Translations under genes and position numbers: made by a program
The notes under the pieces: generated by a model
Database searches by the model: none
The model's input: only the letters and a program-made list of their open reading frames with translations
Told to the model about the DNA's origin: nothing
Shown: positions 27,001 to 35,222 of the stretch, in pieces
Layout of the letters: each line of letters opens with the position of its first letter
How positions within the stretch are numbered: the stretch's first letter is position 1
Assembly (NCBI GenBank): GCA_017547165.1
Contig: JAFYQK010000012.1
Coordinates: 1-64,000 of the forward strand
Reading direction: 5' to 3'
From: Bacteroidaceae bacterium
GTDB lineage: Bacteria > Bacteroidota > Bacteroidia > Bacteroidales > Bacteroidaceae
DNA length: 64,000 nt

Positions 27001-27417
27001 ATTTTCATTGGCAGCAAAAAGGCTCACAAGCTTAAGCTGGTTGCCAATGACAATACCCCTCACAAGACTCCCAATCTGCTGAAGGGTACCGCCTTGAAGC
27101 TTACTGGTATGACTAAGGGTTCTGTTATGAACACACTTTCGGCTTCCACTGAAGCAGGTACAGCAGCCCAGGTGAAGGTAAGCACAACTGCTACAACACT
27201 TGCCAAGAATAAGTCTTGCTTGTTGTATTCTGATTTCAGTAATGTTTCACCTGTTTTCCTTGCTACACGCGATTTCATCACAGGTATCGAAGATGTTGAA
27301 GTTCCGCAGGACAATGAAGGCAAGGTATTCTACGAACTTAACGGAGCACGTGCAACCAAACTCCAGAGCGGCAGAGTGTATGTGACATCCGACGGTAAGA
27401 GAATCCTTGTTAAGTAA
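24037..27417 (+). CDS. secreted M60-family metallopeptidase with F5/8C domain
   Basis: The 1126-residue protein has a signal peptide (cleavage after AMDAQ) and an F5/8 type C carbohydrate-binding domain at about residues 28-160. The M60 peptidase domain follows, with the zinc motif HEWGH at 445-449 and E464 as the third ligand. M60 enzymes cut mucins and other O-glycosylated proteins. Residues 770-930 form a probable beta-trefoil-like region. The end (VFYELNGARATKLQSGRVYV to RILVK) resembles the short C-terminal tails of Bacteroidota secreted proteins. With the GH20 gene 127 bases downstream it suggests host glycoprotein breakdown. The long antisense frames are not genes. Confidence 0.92.
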   Translation: MKKIFLTFLCLLLAVAMDAQELKKVAIKSASATSNSTSEGAKMAIDGDYSTFWHSPWNGQTTSFPTNFTITLEEEGLVEIARYVPRQDNQNGSWGKVEVLYRNTESGTKYISLGTFNLNQSGKTYDFPIGEVCKYLRFRIYDGKGGWATAAEIEVGSYDNTKLEAFQSYFQDNLFTTLKPEVTSSEGIEDADVKALVDNLLTDQEYKNFRVGEYEPYRTLASLQQELKTKSTYNPWENPTGIYVKRGNSFYVMVEGIENETVGLSIKNWCLSEEGSSYSLRNGLNHITATTEGNVFVDYFTDNYKTAPNVRMHFINAPVRGYWDQETMTNADWVKMLSKLSAKDSSIIIVRSEHAQVAFPVVAWKQHCPTNVDSLMTLYQQVEWAERDIMGLEKYGRQTKNRQLYYATTYGFMAAGGNGAYCNISSLGAIMAPDSKRFDFWGVGHEWGHNNQISPGFHWSGCGETTNNIYASWAQIHFTGTRSNLRLEDEWSGIDEYSGMRGGRMQTYFEEALRKGVQWQLQDGPDYHGTTPNTITVMGYDYNGNSTGMVTTTSRNYDHFVKLVPFWQLNLWGTLAGKCPDIIPMVIEGIRTNNNYGSTYNTNGKQQVNWMKLACDSAKIDLLPFFEKAGMLKPINAYIEDYGAGWNKINQSMIDNLKKHVASKGYPAFTEEINYINGHNYHIYRDNLKLSVPATLGSGCTYNAGKVKVSHSSVKNAVAFETYNANGELVRITMYGLGSDDAHSFTMVLYPTSTDEAEAAAYIMAVGYDGTRKKIYEKNNLIKSIANKFYTITSSGKGNCLSCGSSSIAQNGTITWSLARASKSATSADIVWFAEEKDGLTYLYNPQSQSYFGGSSSSKTTKLYTKSSATAWKAECIDDAANKYVFGDGSGQYINAYSATETGLYGGGAGDANNIWILEEVKTINVSTSTTHGTVFACYPFALELTDEIDAYVVSGVEKLPYGDDNTVYTYAVLDRIDGNIVPANMPVIFIGSKKAHKLKLVANDNTPHKTPNLLKGTALKLTGMTKGSVMNTLSASTEAGTAAQVKVSTTATTLAKNKSCLLYSDFSNVSPVFLATRDFITGIEDVEVPQDNEGKVFYELNGARATKLQSGRVYVTSDGKRILVK

Positions 27418-27431
27418 TATATGTAATAAAT

Positions 27432-27480
27432 AGGAGAGTGGTGCTCAGGTGGAGTTCCACTCCCCTTATTATTATATATA
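27432..27480 (+). terminator. weak stem-loop between M60 and GH20 genes
   Basis: GGAGAGTGG near 27432-27440 pairs imperfectly with CCACTCCCC near 27457-27465 and is followed by an AT-rich run without a solid T tract. It may reduce read-through into the GH20 gene rather than end transcription. Confidence 0.4.
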
Positions 27481-27544
27481 ATGTATAGTGTTTTTATCTT
27501 AATCTGATAAATTATCTTAATACAATAATCAAACCCTATTTTTT

Positions 27545-30500
27545 ATGAAAAGATTCTATCTCTTCATTTCGGCCCTGTTGTTCTCCATGATGGGATGGGC
27601 GCAAGGTTTGCCGCAGGCAAGTACAGATGATAATACCATCTGGTATCTCATCCAGTTTATGAACGGTGGCAATGCCATTACCGCCGAAAGTTCTGGTGCT
27701 AACATCACCACCTCTAAGGCTACTGGCACCGATGCACAATTGTGGAAACTGACTGGAAACTCAGGTACAGGTTATACCTTTACTAACAAGAAAGGATATA
27801 CCCTCTGTGTATCTTCTGCCAGCAAGAACGTAATGGTGCAAGCTAAATCTACAGCCTCTGGCGTGAAAAAATTCGTTATCAATCCAACTAACAATTCCGC
27901 CTTTGCAGGTGGCTATGAAATACAGCCAACCTCAAACAGTTCCATCTCCTTTAACCTTTGGGGTGGTCCTGAAGAAAACCGTGGTGTAGGTTTGTGGGAC
28001 AAGGACGACCAAAACAATCCTGTTAAATTTGTTAAAGCCACCGACTTTGAGCAATTAGGCAAGATTTCCATTATTCCTTATCCACAAAAGCTCGAGTTGG
28101 GCAATGGCAATCTGCAACTCTCTTCTATCACTGCCTTGGCATACGGCGACGAGGTGTTGAAGGAACATGTTGAGAAGTTTGCTTCACAATTTGCTGCATG
28201 TACAGGTCATGAACTGGAATTGAAGCAAGCAACAGATACCCCCGCTGAGGGCGAGATATGGTTCGGCTATGATGCCGATATTGCTAAGGAGGCTTACACC
28301 ATGTCTGTCACTGCAAGTGGTATTCAGATCAAGGCTTCTGAGTTTAGCGGATGGTTCTATGGTTTGCAGACGTTGCTGCAGATTATGCCTCGCGAGTTCT
28401 TTGCAAATGCTTTGAATGAAAAGGTAGAGTGGGTTGTCCCATGCATGAACATCGAAGACCGCCCACACCTTGGTCACCGTGGCTATATGCTTGACATTGC
28501 CCGCCATTTCTTCAACAAGGAAGAGGTGAAGAAGGTGCTCGACATTATGGCTCTTTACAAGATGAACCGTTTCCACTGGCATCTTACCGATGACCAGGGA
28601 TGGCGTATACAGATACCCGAGTATCCAAAACTTACTGAAGTCGGTTCAATTCGTAAGGGTTCGTTTGCTAACAATGGTGATGGTCAAAAATTTTTCGACG
28701 ACACTGAATATGGTCGTGGTATGTGGTATTCTTTGGACGACCTTCGTGAGGTTGTTGCGTATGCCAAGGCCCGTAATATAGAAATTATTCCAGAAATTGA
28801 CCTCCCAGGTCACATGGTTGCAGCCGTTGCATCATATCCTGAATTTAGTTGTGACTCTACCAAGAAATATGAGGTGCGTATTGATGGTGGTATCTCTCAT
28901 GATGTGCTCAATATTGGTGATGATCGTGTGATAGATTTTCTTAAGTGTGTTCTCGGACATGTTGCCGAAGTATTCCCCTATGATTATGTACACCTCGGAG
29001 GTGACGAATGTCCCACTGAGCAATGGGCTACTAACGAAAAGTGTCTTGACCGTGTTAAGCAGCTTGGTCTTGATGGTGTTCATCAGTTACAATCATGGTT
29101 AGTTGAGGAGTTGGGTATTTTCTTGAAAGAAAACTATGGTAAGGATATCATTGTATGGGACGAACTTCTTGGCAACTGGAATGATAACAACAAGACCAAA
29201 CCAATCATTATGGCTTGGAACGGTATGGGTTACAGCACACAAGCAGCCAACCGTGGTCTTAAATCCATTATTGTTCCTTATCAGTACCTTTATATTGACT
29301 TTATGCAAGCTGAGGAAAGTGGTTGTTTCGTAGACGAAATATATCATGGTGGTTGGGGTGTAAACACCGTTTCTGAAATTTATGGCCTCAATCCTTTAAG
29401 TGCTCTCACTGGTAAAGAGGAGTATGCACTCGGCGTTCAGTGTAATATGTGGACCGAGACTTGTAACAATATTGATGAGGTTGAATATTGTCTATTGCCC
29501 CGTATGTTGGCTGTATCTGAGATTGGTTGGTTGCCCACAAGCAAGAAGGATTGGGTGTCGTTCTATCGCCGACTTCAAACTCACGATGAGATATTCGACA
29601 TTCTCGACTATCAGTATGCCAAGCACTTTATCGAAGCAAAGCAATACACAGAGCAGGAAACCGTTATTAACGAGGCAAAAGAGATTTTGGCAAAGAGTAT
29701 CAGAGGTGGTGTGGGTTATCCTGCTGCTGAATTCTATGATGCTTTGCAAGATGCACTCAATGACACAGATGGTGAGGATGTTTCTGATTTGGAAGACGCC
29801 ATTATCAACTTTAAGGAAGCTGCACTTGTAACCCCCATTGAGGGTAAGACCTATCAAATAATTTCTGCTTCAACTTACTACAAGCGCCAATACGAAGGTT
29901 CTACTATGTATCAGAAGGGTGATGGAGTACGTTTCCATTTCACTCCACAAACAGAACCCGAAGAACTTTGGCAATTTGTTCCCTCTGGCGATGGATATCT
30001 TCTTAAGAATGTATGTACAGGTAAGTTCCTGAAGATGGGTAACTATAACACTTCCATACAAATGGCGGAGGATGGTGCCACCATTGTTCGCATAGACAAG
30101 GCAACCATAGCAACTCAAAATTTCACCTACATTCCTGGTGTTGTCACTCTTTCCTCTGTTGATGGTTATAACAAGCAGATGACTGGTAGTGTTAAGCGTC
30201 TTAGCGCAGAGCTCTCTGGCGAGGTTTATGCAAAGGATGAAGCAGCTCTTTGTTACAATGGTACATGGAGGATCGTGGAGGTAAGCGATTTTTCCGCACA
30301 ACTAAAGGGACTTGTCTATAAGTGTGAAATTGCCATTCTCACAGCAAAACCTGGTGAAATGGGTAACTATACTCAAGAAGCACTCGATTTCCTGCAGGAT
30401 GAACTCATAATCAAGGCTAATGCCTTAATTGCCTCTAGTATTGTTAGCGAAAAGGAGTATCTTGCTTTTGTTGATGTCTACAATCAATTCCTGCAAATGC

Positions 30501-31060
30501 CCAAGACATCTATCAGTCAGTCTCTACGTGAAGATTGCTACTATTATATTCACAACATATGGTTCGGTAGATATGCTAATTACAATTCTGCTTCCAATAA
30601 CATTGCTTTGTCAACCTCTAAGTCTGCAAATGACACTATGCTTTGGCGCATCAAGAAGAATGCTGACGGCACAGTCTATATCTATAGCAAAAAGACCGAG
30701 ACTGCAGCATATATTGAAACTAATGCTGTAGATCAGCAGGTAAAGGTTGGTAGAAACTATTCTTGGACTCTTGAGGAACGAACACTCGATGGCAAGACTG
30801 GTATCTGCATTATTGACGGAAGTGGTGTAGCAAGTTGGTACACAAATCCCAACTCATGGAGTTATATCCTAATGAAACCTTTCTGGGGAGCATGCACATG
30901 GGAGTTTGTCGAGAGTGGGATAGAGGTTCCTACATCCATAACTGATATTAAGACTTCAGACATAGTTTCAGATGTAATTTATGATTTGAGTGGTCGTCGT
31001 GTTGTCAATCCTTCCAAGGGTATCTATATCAACAATGGCCAAAAACAAGTAGTGCAGTAA
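27545..31060 (+). CDS. secreted GH20 beta-N-acetylhexosaminidase
   Basis: The 1171-residue protein carries a signal peptide (FSMMGWAQG) and a ricin-like lectin region at about residues 30-160. The GH20 N-terminal domain follows, then the catalytic barrel with the Asp-Glu pair D487-E488 in HLGGDECPTEQW and the substrate loop FHWHLTDDQGWRIQ. The enzyme removes terminal GlcNAc or GalNAc from glycans, with the substrate acetamido group as nucleophile. Residues 750 onward hold two further lectin-like or helical modules. The tail VIYDLSGRRVVNPSKGIYI has the form of a secretion-linked C-terminal signal. Its partner is the M60 peptidase just upstream. Confidence 0.94.
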   Translation: MKRFYLFISALLFSMMGWAQGLPQASTDDNTIWYLIQFMNGGNAITAESSGANITTSKATGTDAQLWKLTGNSGTGYTFTNKKGYTLCVSSASKNVMVQAKSTASGVKKFVINPTNNSAFAGGYEIQPTSNSSISFNLWGGPEENRGVGLWDKDDQNNPVKFVKATDFEQLGKISIIPYPQKLELGNGNLQLSSITALAYGDEVLKEHVEKFASQFAACTGHELELKQATDTPAEGEIWFGYDADIAKEAYTMSVTASGIQIKASEFSGWFYGLQTLLQIMPREFFANALNEKVEWVVPCMNIEDRPHLGHRGYMLDIARHFFNKEEVKKVLDIMALYKMNRFHWHLTDDQGWRIQIPEYPKLTEVGSIRKGSFANNGDGQKFFDDTEYGRGMWYSLDDLREVVAYAKARNIEIIPEIDLPGHMVAAVASYPEFSCDSTKKYEVRIDGGISHDVLNIGDDRVIDFLKCVLGHVAEVFPYDYVHLGGDECPTEQWATNEKCLDRVKQLGLDGVHQLQSWLVEELGIFLKENYGKDIIVWDELLGNWNDNNKTKPIIMAWNGMGYSTQAANRGLKSIIVPYQYLYIDFMQAEESGCFVDEIYHGGWGVNTVSEIYGLNPLSALTGKEEYALGVQCNMWTETCNNIDEVEYCLLPRMLAVSEIGWLPTSKKDWVSFYRRLQTHDEIFDILDYQYAKHFIEAKQYTEQETVINEAKEILAKSIRGGVGYPAAEFYDALQDALNDTDGEDVSDLEDAIINFKEAALVTPIEGKTYQIISASTYYKRQYEGSTMYQKGDGVRFHFTPQTEPEELWQFVPSGDGYLLKNVCTGKFLKMGNYNTSIQMAEDGATIVRIDKATIATQNFTYIPGVVTLSSVDGYNKQMTGSVKRLSAELSGEVYAKDEAALCYNGTWRIVEVSDFSAQLKGLVYKCEIAILTAKPGEMGNYTQEALDFLQDELIIKANALIASSIVSEKEYLAFVDVYNQFLQMPKTSISQSLREDCYYYIHNIWFGRYANYNSASNNIALSTSKSANDTMLWRIKKNADGTVYIYSKKTETAAYIETNAVDQQVKVGRNYSWTLEERTLDGKTGICIIDGSGVASWYTNPNSWSYILMKPFWGACTWEFVESGIEVPTSITDIKTSDIVSDVIYDLSGRRVVNPSKGIYINNGQKQVVQ

Positions 31061-31086
31061 CTTTCAAAACATTTAATTTATTTATC

Positions 31087-31126
31087 AAGTGGCGGTTCGT
31101 GTTTAATGAATTGCCACTTTTTTTGT
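31087..31126 (+). terminator. terminator after GH20 gene
   Basis: AAGTGGC at 31087-31093 pairs with GCCACTT at 31113-31119, with extra TTC/GAA pairs inside, and a run of T residues follows. Confidence 0.8.
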
Positions 31127-31199
31127 TTAAGGAATTTATAAATAATATTTAATGTTTCTGAAACTCATTATAATTTCTATAAACATAAACCTTATATTA

Positions 31200-31230
31200 T
31201 TTGCATGTTTACGTTTAATCAGTATCTTTG
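31200..31230 (+). promoter_or_regulatory. promoter of ZIP transporter
   Basis: TTTG at 31200-31203, a 19-base spacer and TATCTTTG at 31223-31230. The 75-base leader contains two TTAGGT copies (31252-31257 and 31279-31284) and a CCTAAA inverse at 31299-31304, a possible regulator site, unproven. Confidence 0.7.
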
Positions 31231-31312
31231 TATAAAATATTATATAAGAAATTAGGTGATATGAGTAATAACTACGTTTAGGTCACTCTATTATTCTCCT
31301 AAATCAATAAAA

Positions 31313-32056
31313 ATGGAACAAGTTTTGATAAGTGCTACTGGTTTATGTGGAGCTTCATTATTAGGTTCTTTGATTGGCTTTTTCATTAAGGAATTGCCTC
31401 ATAAGTGGAATGATACAATATTAGGATATTGTGCTGGCATAATGCTTGCTGCTTCAACTATTGGTCTTATTGTACCTGCTTTTAACAAAAGCGAAGATGT
31501 ATTGCCATGGTGGATTGTTGGCTTAGGGGTTATGCTTGGTGCCTTCTTTTTAAATATTGTTGACTATGTAACGCCACATATGCATAGCATAATGGGTGTA
31601 GATAGTGAGGAACATCACAATAATGCATCACTTAACCGTATTATGCTTTTTGTGATGGCAATAGCAATACATAAATTTCCCGAAGGCATTGCTGCTGGTG
31701 TTAGTATGAGTGCAGATAATTCCGCTTCTTGGAGTGTAACCATAGGCATTGCTTTTCACAATATACCAGAAGCTATGGTTATTATTGCTCCTTTACTCAT
31801 GACTGGAGTTTCATACTCTAGAACTATAATGATTTCTTTAGCCATTGGTTTGCTTGAGGTTATTGGTGTCTTTGCAGGTTTTGCTCTTGGCAACATATCA
31901 TCTACACTACTACCAGTTATGCTTGGCTTTGCGGGTGGTGCTATGTTGTATGTTACCTCTGATGAACTAATTCCAGAGACACATGCTCATGGCTTTCAAA
32001 AACAAGCAACATATGCTCTTTTACTTGGATTTATGACTCTGTTACTGATTGATTAA
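31313..32056 (+). CDS. ZIP-family divalent metal transporter
   Basis: The 247-residue inner-membrane protein has about eight hydrophobic segments and the two ZIP signatures, HKFPEG in segment IV and HNIPEA in segment V, whose His and Glu residues form the metal path. The family imports zinc and other divalent metals such as iron or manganese. A His-containing loop (HMHSIMGVDSEEHHNN) lies before segment IV. It is closest to the ZupT/GufA branch. It is the first gene of a short run with the tyrosine phosphatase, 28 bases away. The real substrate cannot be told from sequence. Confidence 0.92.
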   Translation: MEQVLISATGLCGASLLGSLIGFFIKELPHKWNDTILGYCAGIMLAASTIGLIVPAFNKSEDVLPWWIVGLGVMLGAFFLNIVDYVTPHMHSIMGVDSEEHHNNASLNRIMLFVMAIAIHKFPEGIAAGVSMSADNSASWSVTIGIAFHNIPEAMVIIAPLLMTGVSYSRTIMISLAIGLLEVIGVFAGFALGNISSTLLPVMLGFAGGAMLYVTSDELIPETHAHGFQKQATYALLLGFMTLLLID

Positions 32057-32084
32057 AATATTAAAAAAGTCACATTATATTTAT

Positions 32085-32531
32085 ATGAAAAGGATTTTGT
32101 TCGTTTGTCATGGTAACATCTGTCGAAGTCCAATGGCAGAGTTTGTGATGAAGCATTTGGTTGAGGAAGCTGGTAGAACAAGGGAGTTTGAAATAGCATC
32201 GGCAGCAACAAGTACTGAGGAAATAGGAAATCCTGTTTATCCACCCACACAACGCAAATTAGCGGAACATGGTATCAACTGCAAGGGTAAGACTGCCAGA
32301 CAGATAACGACAAGTGATTATGCTTACTATGACCTTATTATAGGTATGGATTCGTATAATTTGAGAAATATGCATTGTTTCTTTGGAGGAGATCCGGAGG
32401 GTAAGATAAGTCTGCTTCTTGATCATACGAGTCGTCCTGGCGATGTAGCCGACCCATGGTACACGGGTAACTTTGATGCCACATGGCGCGATTGCCTGGA
32501 AGGTTGTCTCGAGTTGCTGAAGAAACTTTAA
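32085..32531 (+). CDS. low-molecular-weight protein-tyrosine phosphatase
   Basis: The 148-residue enzyme has the catalytic P-loop VCHGNICRSP at its start, with nucleophile Cys8 and Arg14. The general acid Asp lies in DPWYTG near the C-terminus. Such phosphatases often act on tyrosine kinases of capsule or exopolysaccharide export, though no such kinase is in the window. I chose the ATG at 32085, since homologues start MKRILFVCHGNICRSP; the frame upstream starts at TTG and overlaps the ZIP gene. The stop overlaps the stop of the convergent acetyltransferase gene. Confidence 0.94.
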   Translation: MKRILFVCHGNICRSPMAEFVMKHLVEEAGRTREFEIASAATSTEEIGNPVYPPTQRKLAEHGINCKGKTARQITTSDYAYYDLIIGMDSYNLRNMHCFFGGDPEGKISLLLDHTSRPGDVADPWYTGNFDATWRDCLEGCLELLKKL

Positions 32532-33025
32532 GGGGTGAGGCTTCCCTGATACACCAGGCGAGGGTCGCCGTTCTCCAGGAGGATGATGCCGCAATAGGTG
32601 AAACCGTATTTCTGCAAGAGGGCACGCATGGTGCGGTTGTCCTCGTGTGTGTCGATGCGGATGGTGTTGGTGAATGAAAAGGCGTAGTTAAGAACCATAC
32701 GCATGATGCCATGCACACCGGGTGCCGAGGCAACACGATGGATGACATAGTAGGGCAAGGTGTTCAACCACTGACCATCGTATATCTGGGCATAGGTGGG
32801 GTCTGGACCCTCAATCAGCGCAAAGGTTGCTAGGGGGTGTTGTGTCTGTTTATCAACTATAAGGTGGCTGACACCATTCTTGATGTCACTAATGATTTGT
32901 TCGTTAGAAGGGTGACCATTGGTCCATTGTGTTGTATTACCTTCAGATATCATTTTCTGCCTTCCGTCATTGATAAGTTTTATGATGAAAGGCAGGTCAT
33001 TTATAGTAGATTTTCGTATCAGCAT
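32528..33025 (-). CDS. GNAT-family N-acetyltransferase
   Basis: The 165-residue protein begins MLIRKSTINDLPFIIKLIND, the first strand and helix of the GNAT fold. The acetyl-CoA binding region is near VASAPGVHGIMRMVLNYAF, followed by RIDTHEDNRTMRALLQKYGF, the typical motif B and last strands. The substrate is unknown. Part of the gene (32530-32700) is visibly richer in G and C than its neighbours. It converges on the phosphatase gene with overlapping stop codons. Confidence 0.9.
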   Translation of the reverse strand: MLIRKSTINDLPFIIKLINDGRQKMISEGNTTQWTNGHPSNEQIISDIKNGVSHLIVDKQTQHPLATFALIEGPDPTYAQIYDGQWLNTLPYYVIHRVASAPGVHGIMRMVLNYAFSFTNTIRIDTHEDNRTMRALLQKYGFTYCGIILLENGDPRLVYQGSLTP

Positions 33026-33076
33026 TTTTTATAATGGTAGGTTCTATAATTTAGCCTTGAGTTTATATGATGTCTA

Positions 33077-34270
33077 TTATAGAATCTGTTTAAGTTGTTT
33101 GGTAAGCCAACGGCGCACTGGTTCGTCCCATAGTTTCAAGCATGTAAACGCTAGGATAATATTTACAGCAAAGACAAGAATCACTGCCAGCCATGTATCG
33201 CCAAGGTTGTAGAACTTGTTTTTGATGAGCCAGGCATAGAAGAGATACATCACGGGATAGTGTACGATGTAGAGGGGGTAAGAGAGGTCGCCAAGGAACT
33301 TGCATACCTTGGACAATATATTGCCACTCATACTTCCCGATGCGCCCAACCATACAATGAAAGGGAACACAAGTACGATACACATAATTTCATAGAGAGC
33401 ATTTAGGCTCAATCCGTCTGCCCATGCAAGGCCTTCTGGAGAGATATATGGTACGGAGAACAGGCCAAACAATACGGCAATGGAAATCCAGAAGATTCCA
33501 GGTACCTTGTGTGGTTTGAAGTTGCGTGCTAATAGTATACCTAAAGTGAAAGGAAAAGTCATGCGTAGCAAACCGCCATAGAAATTGTTGCCATCCAGTG
33601 TCCAACCAACACCAAGCATGTCATATCCCGACACATTGGTGATGCCAAACCATGCCCACAAGGCACCAGTGATGATGCAGAGACATGCAAGCATCTTGGT
33701 GGACAAATGGCGGATGAAGAGTGCATACATGGTATTGCCGATGTACTCGAAAAACAACGACCAAGCAGGACCATTGAGCGGGTACATCTCGCCATTGCCA
33801 CGAACATCGTATCCGGCACCTGGCCATGCAGGTATGAATAGCATTGCCATCATCATCGCTATTATAACCCACGATATGGGAGTGTTGGTTCCGTCCTACT
33901 TCACACCGTCTTGGATGAAGAATGTGATGGCGCCAATAATTGTACCTATAATTATCATGGGATGCAAGCGTATAAGTCTGCGTTTGAAGAAGTTGCCCAG
34001 CGTGAGGTGCTTGCCATTGTTGTTTTGCCAACGGTCATCATAGGCATAACTGATAACGAATCCCGATAACATGAAGAAGAAGTCTACACTCAGATGACCA
34101 TGATTGAATGTATCTATGCCAGTACCCTTGGCAAAAGCAAAACCTTCGAAAACATGGTACCACACCACCATCAGTGCAGTAGCACCACGAAGGCCGTCAA
34201 GTATCTCATAGTGAGGTTTCGTGTCGGCAAATGCCGCCGACGAGGTTATTCTCGTTGTAGTTTCTATCAT
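33077..34270 (-). pseudogene. acyltransferase-3 (OafA-like) gene with one in-frame TAG
   Basis: The gene encodes a membrane acyltransferase of about 397 residues, of the type that acetylates surface sugars. It starts MIETTTRITSSAAFADTKPH and has the family motifs YEILDGLRGATALMVVWYH and HGHLSVDFFFMLSGFVISY, followed by about ten membrane segments. A single TAG at 33898-33896 interrupts an otherwise intact frame: the upstream part ends IQDGVK and the downstream part continues DGTNTPISWVII in the same frame. It is either a recent nonsense mutation, a base error, or rare read-through. The start at 34270 is fixed by a perfect promoter. Confidence 0.85.
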
Positions 34271-34300
34271 AATCTTCTTTTTGCATGCTATTGATGCCTG

Positions 34301-34332
34301 CAAAGGTAGTGAAAAATAATCTGACTTACAAA
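34301..34332 (-). promoter_or_regulatory. promoter of acyltransferase gene
   Basis: On the minus strand, TTTG (34332-34329), a 20-base spacer and TACCTTTG (34308-34301). It gives a leader of about 25 bases to the ATG at 34270. Confidence 0.75.
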
Positions 34333-34421
34333 TGCAAACTTTCAGACCATAAAACATACTGATTACCTACACGAAAAATATATACAAGGAACTCTTTGTT
34401 AGTAATCTACTTTCAAAAAAG

Positions 34422-34456
34422 CAAAAAAAAAGTGCATCCCGAGAGAGATACACTTT
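34422..34456 (-). terminator. terminator after the tRNA pair
   Basis: On the minus strand AAGTGTATC (34455-34447) pairs with GATGCACTT (34438-34430), with one G-U pair, and runs into eight T residues. It lies directly after the tRNA-Glu 3' end. Confidence 0.8.
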
Positions 34457-34460
34457 GTTG

Positions 34461-34532
34461 TAGCGACTACGGGAATCGAACCCGTGTTCCATGCGTGAGA
34501 GGCATGTGTCCTAACCCCTAGACGAAATCGCC
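34461..34532 (-). tRNA. tRNA-Glu (CTC)
   Basis: The 72-base cloverleaf starts GGCGATTTCGTCTAGGGG, with anticodon stem CATGC/GCATG around loop CTCTCAC (anticodon CTC), and TPsiC arm CACGGGTTCGATTCCCGTA. The discriminator base is A. CCA is not encoded. Confidence 0.93.
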
Positions 34533-34553
34533 ATTTGCAATTGAGTATATTAG

Positions 34554-34640
34554 CGGAAGCGGGGGGATTCGAACCCCCGGTACGGTTACCCGTACGTCAG
34601 TTTAGCAAACTGGTGGTTTCAGCCACTCACCCACACTTCC
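34554..34640 (-). tRNA. tRNA-Ser (GCT)
   Basis: An 87-base tRNA with the long variable arm of class II (GTACGGGTAACCGTAC). It starts GGAAGTGTGGGTGAGTGG, has loop TTGCTAA (anticodon GCT), and ends CGCTTCC plus discriminator G. It is transcribed ahead of tRNA-Glu, 21 bases away, from the promoter at 34715-34745. Confidence 0.93.
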
Positions 34641-34714
34641 AAACTTGGATACTTCCGCTCTTTAGAGTACTTGTTTTAGTGCTCCCCTGAGCGCTTTTCC
34701 TCTCAATTGCGATG

Positions 34715-34745
34715 CAAAGGTATAGCTTTTTTTTGATTCATGCAA
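34715..34745 (-). promoter_or_regulatory. promoter of the tRNA-Ser/tRNA-Glu unit
   Basis: On the minus strand TTG (34745-34743), a 20-base spacer and TACCTTTG (34722-34715). It is divergent from a plus-strand TATCTTTG box at 34766-34773 that precedes the FdtA-like gene. Confidence 0.75.
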
Positions 34746-34796
34746 GAGTTTATAATCTTTTTTTGTATCTTTGTTGAAAATAATTTATAAACGCAG

Positions 34797-35219
34797 ATGG
34801 AAAGTTCCAAATTCATTAGCATCGACAATCTTGAAGTACGTCTAAGGTCATGTTCAGACATTCGTGGAGTACTAACTTTTGCTGAAGAAGAAGTTGACTT
34901 TCCTTTTCCATTGAAGCGTATTTTTTGGATTACTGACATACCTACATCTGCTCAAAGAGGGGGGCATGCACATAAAACATGTAAAGAACTGGTTTGTTGC
35001 GTTATGGGCAGCTTTCGTCTTGTTGTAGACAATGGAAAAGAAACAAGAGAGTTTTTTCTTAATAGACCAGATTATGCTGTGATTATTCCTGAAGGAGTGT
35101 GGTGCTCGTTGGAAGACTTCTCCGAAGGCACAATTGTTGTTGTTGGAGCAAGTGAGGAGTATGCGACTGAAGGGTACATTAGAGATTATAGAGAATATTT
35201 GGTGGAAATAAATAAGTGA
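34797..35219 (+). CDS. FdtA/QdtA-like dTDP-sugar 3,4-ketoisomerase
   Basis: The 140-residue protein is a small cupin of the WxcM/FdtA family, with IFWITDIPTSAQRGGHAHK holding the active-site His pair. Such enzymes convert dTDP-4-keto-6-deoxyglucose to a 3-keto sugar on the way to Fuc3NAc or Qui3NAc in surface polysaccharides. The next gene, three bases away, supplies an acyltransferase-like domain and an aminotransferase, the expected following steps. The dTDP-glucose genes (rmlA, rmlB) are not in the window. FdtA and QdtA products differ in stereochemistry and cannot be told apart here. Confidence 0.9.
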   Translation: MESSKFISIDNLEVRLRSCSDIRGVLTFAEEEVDFPFPLKRIFWITDIPTSAQRGGHAHKTCKELVCCVMGSFRLVVDNGKETREFFLNRPDYAVIIPEGVWCSLEDFSEGTIVVVGASEEYATEGYIRDYREYLVEINK

Positions 35220-35222
35220 TAT

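Noticed and set aside
34461..34640. tRNA pair as integration site of the FdtA cassette
   Set aside because: The cassette lies at the 5' side of the tRNA transcript, no integrase is present and no repeat of a tRNA 3' end was seen nearby.
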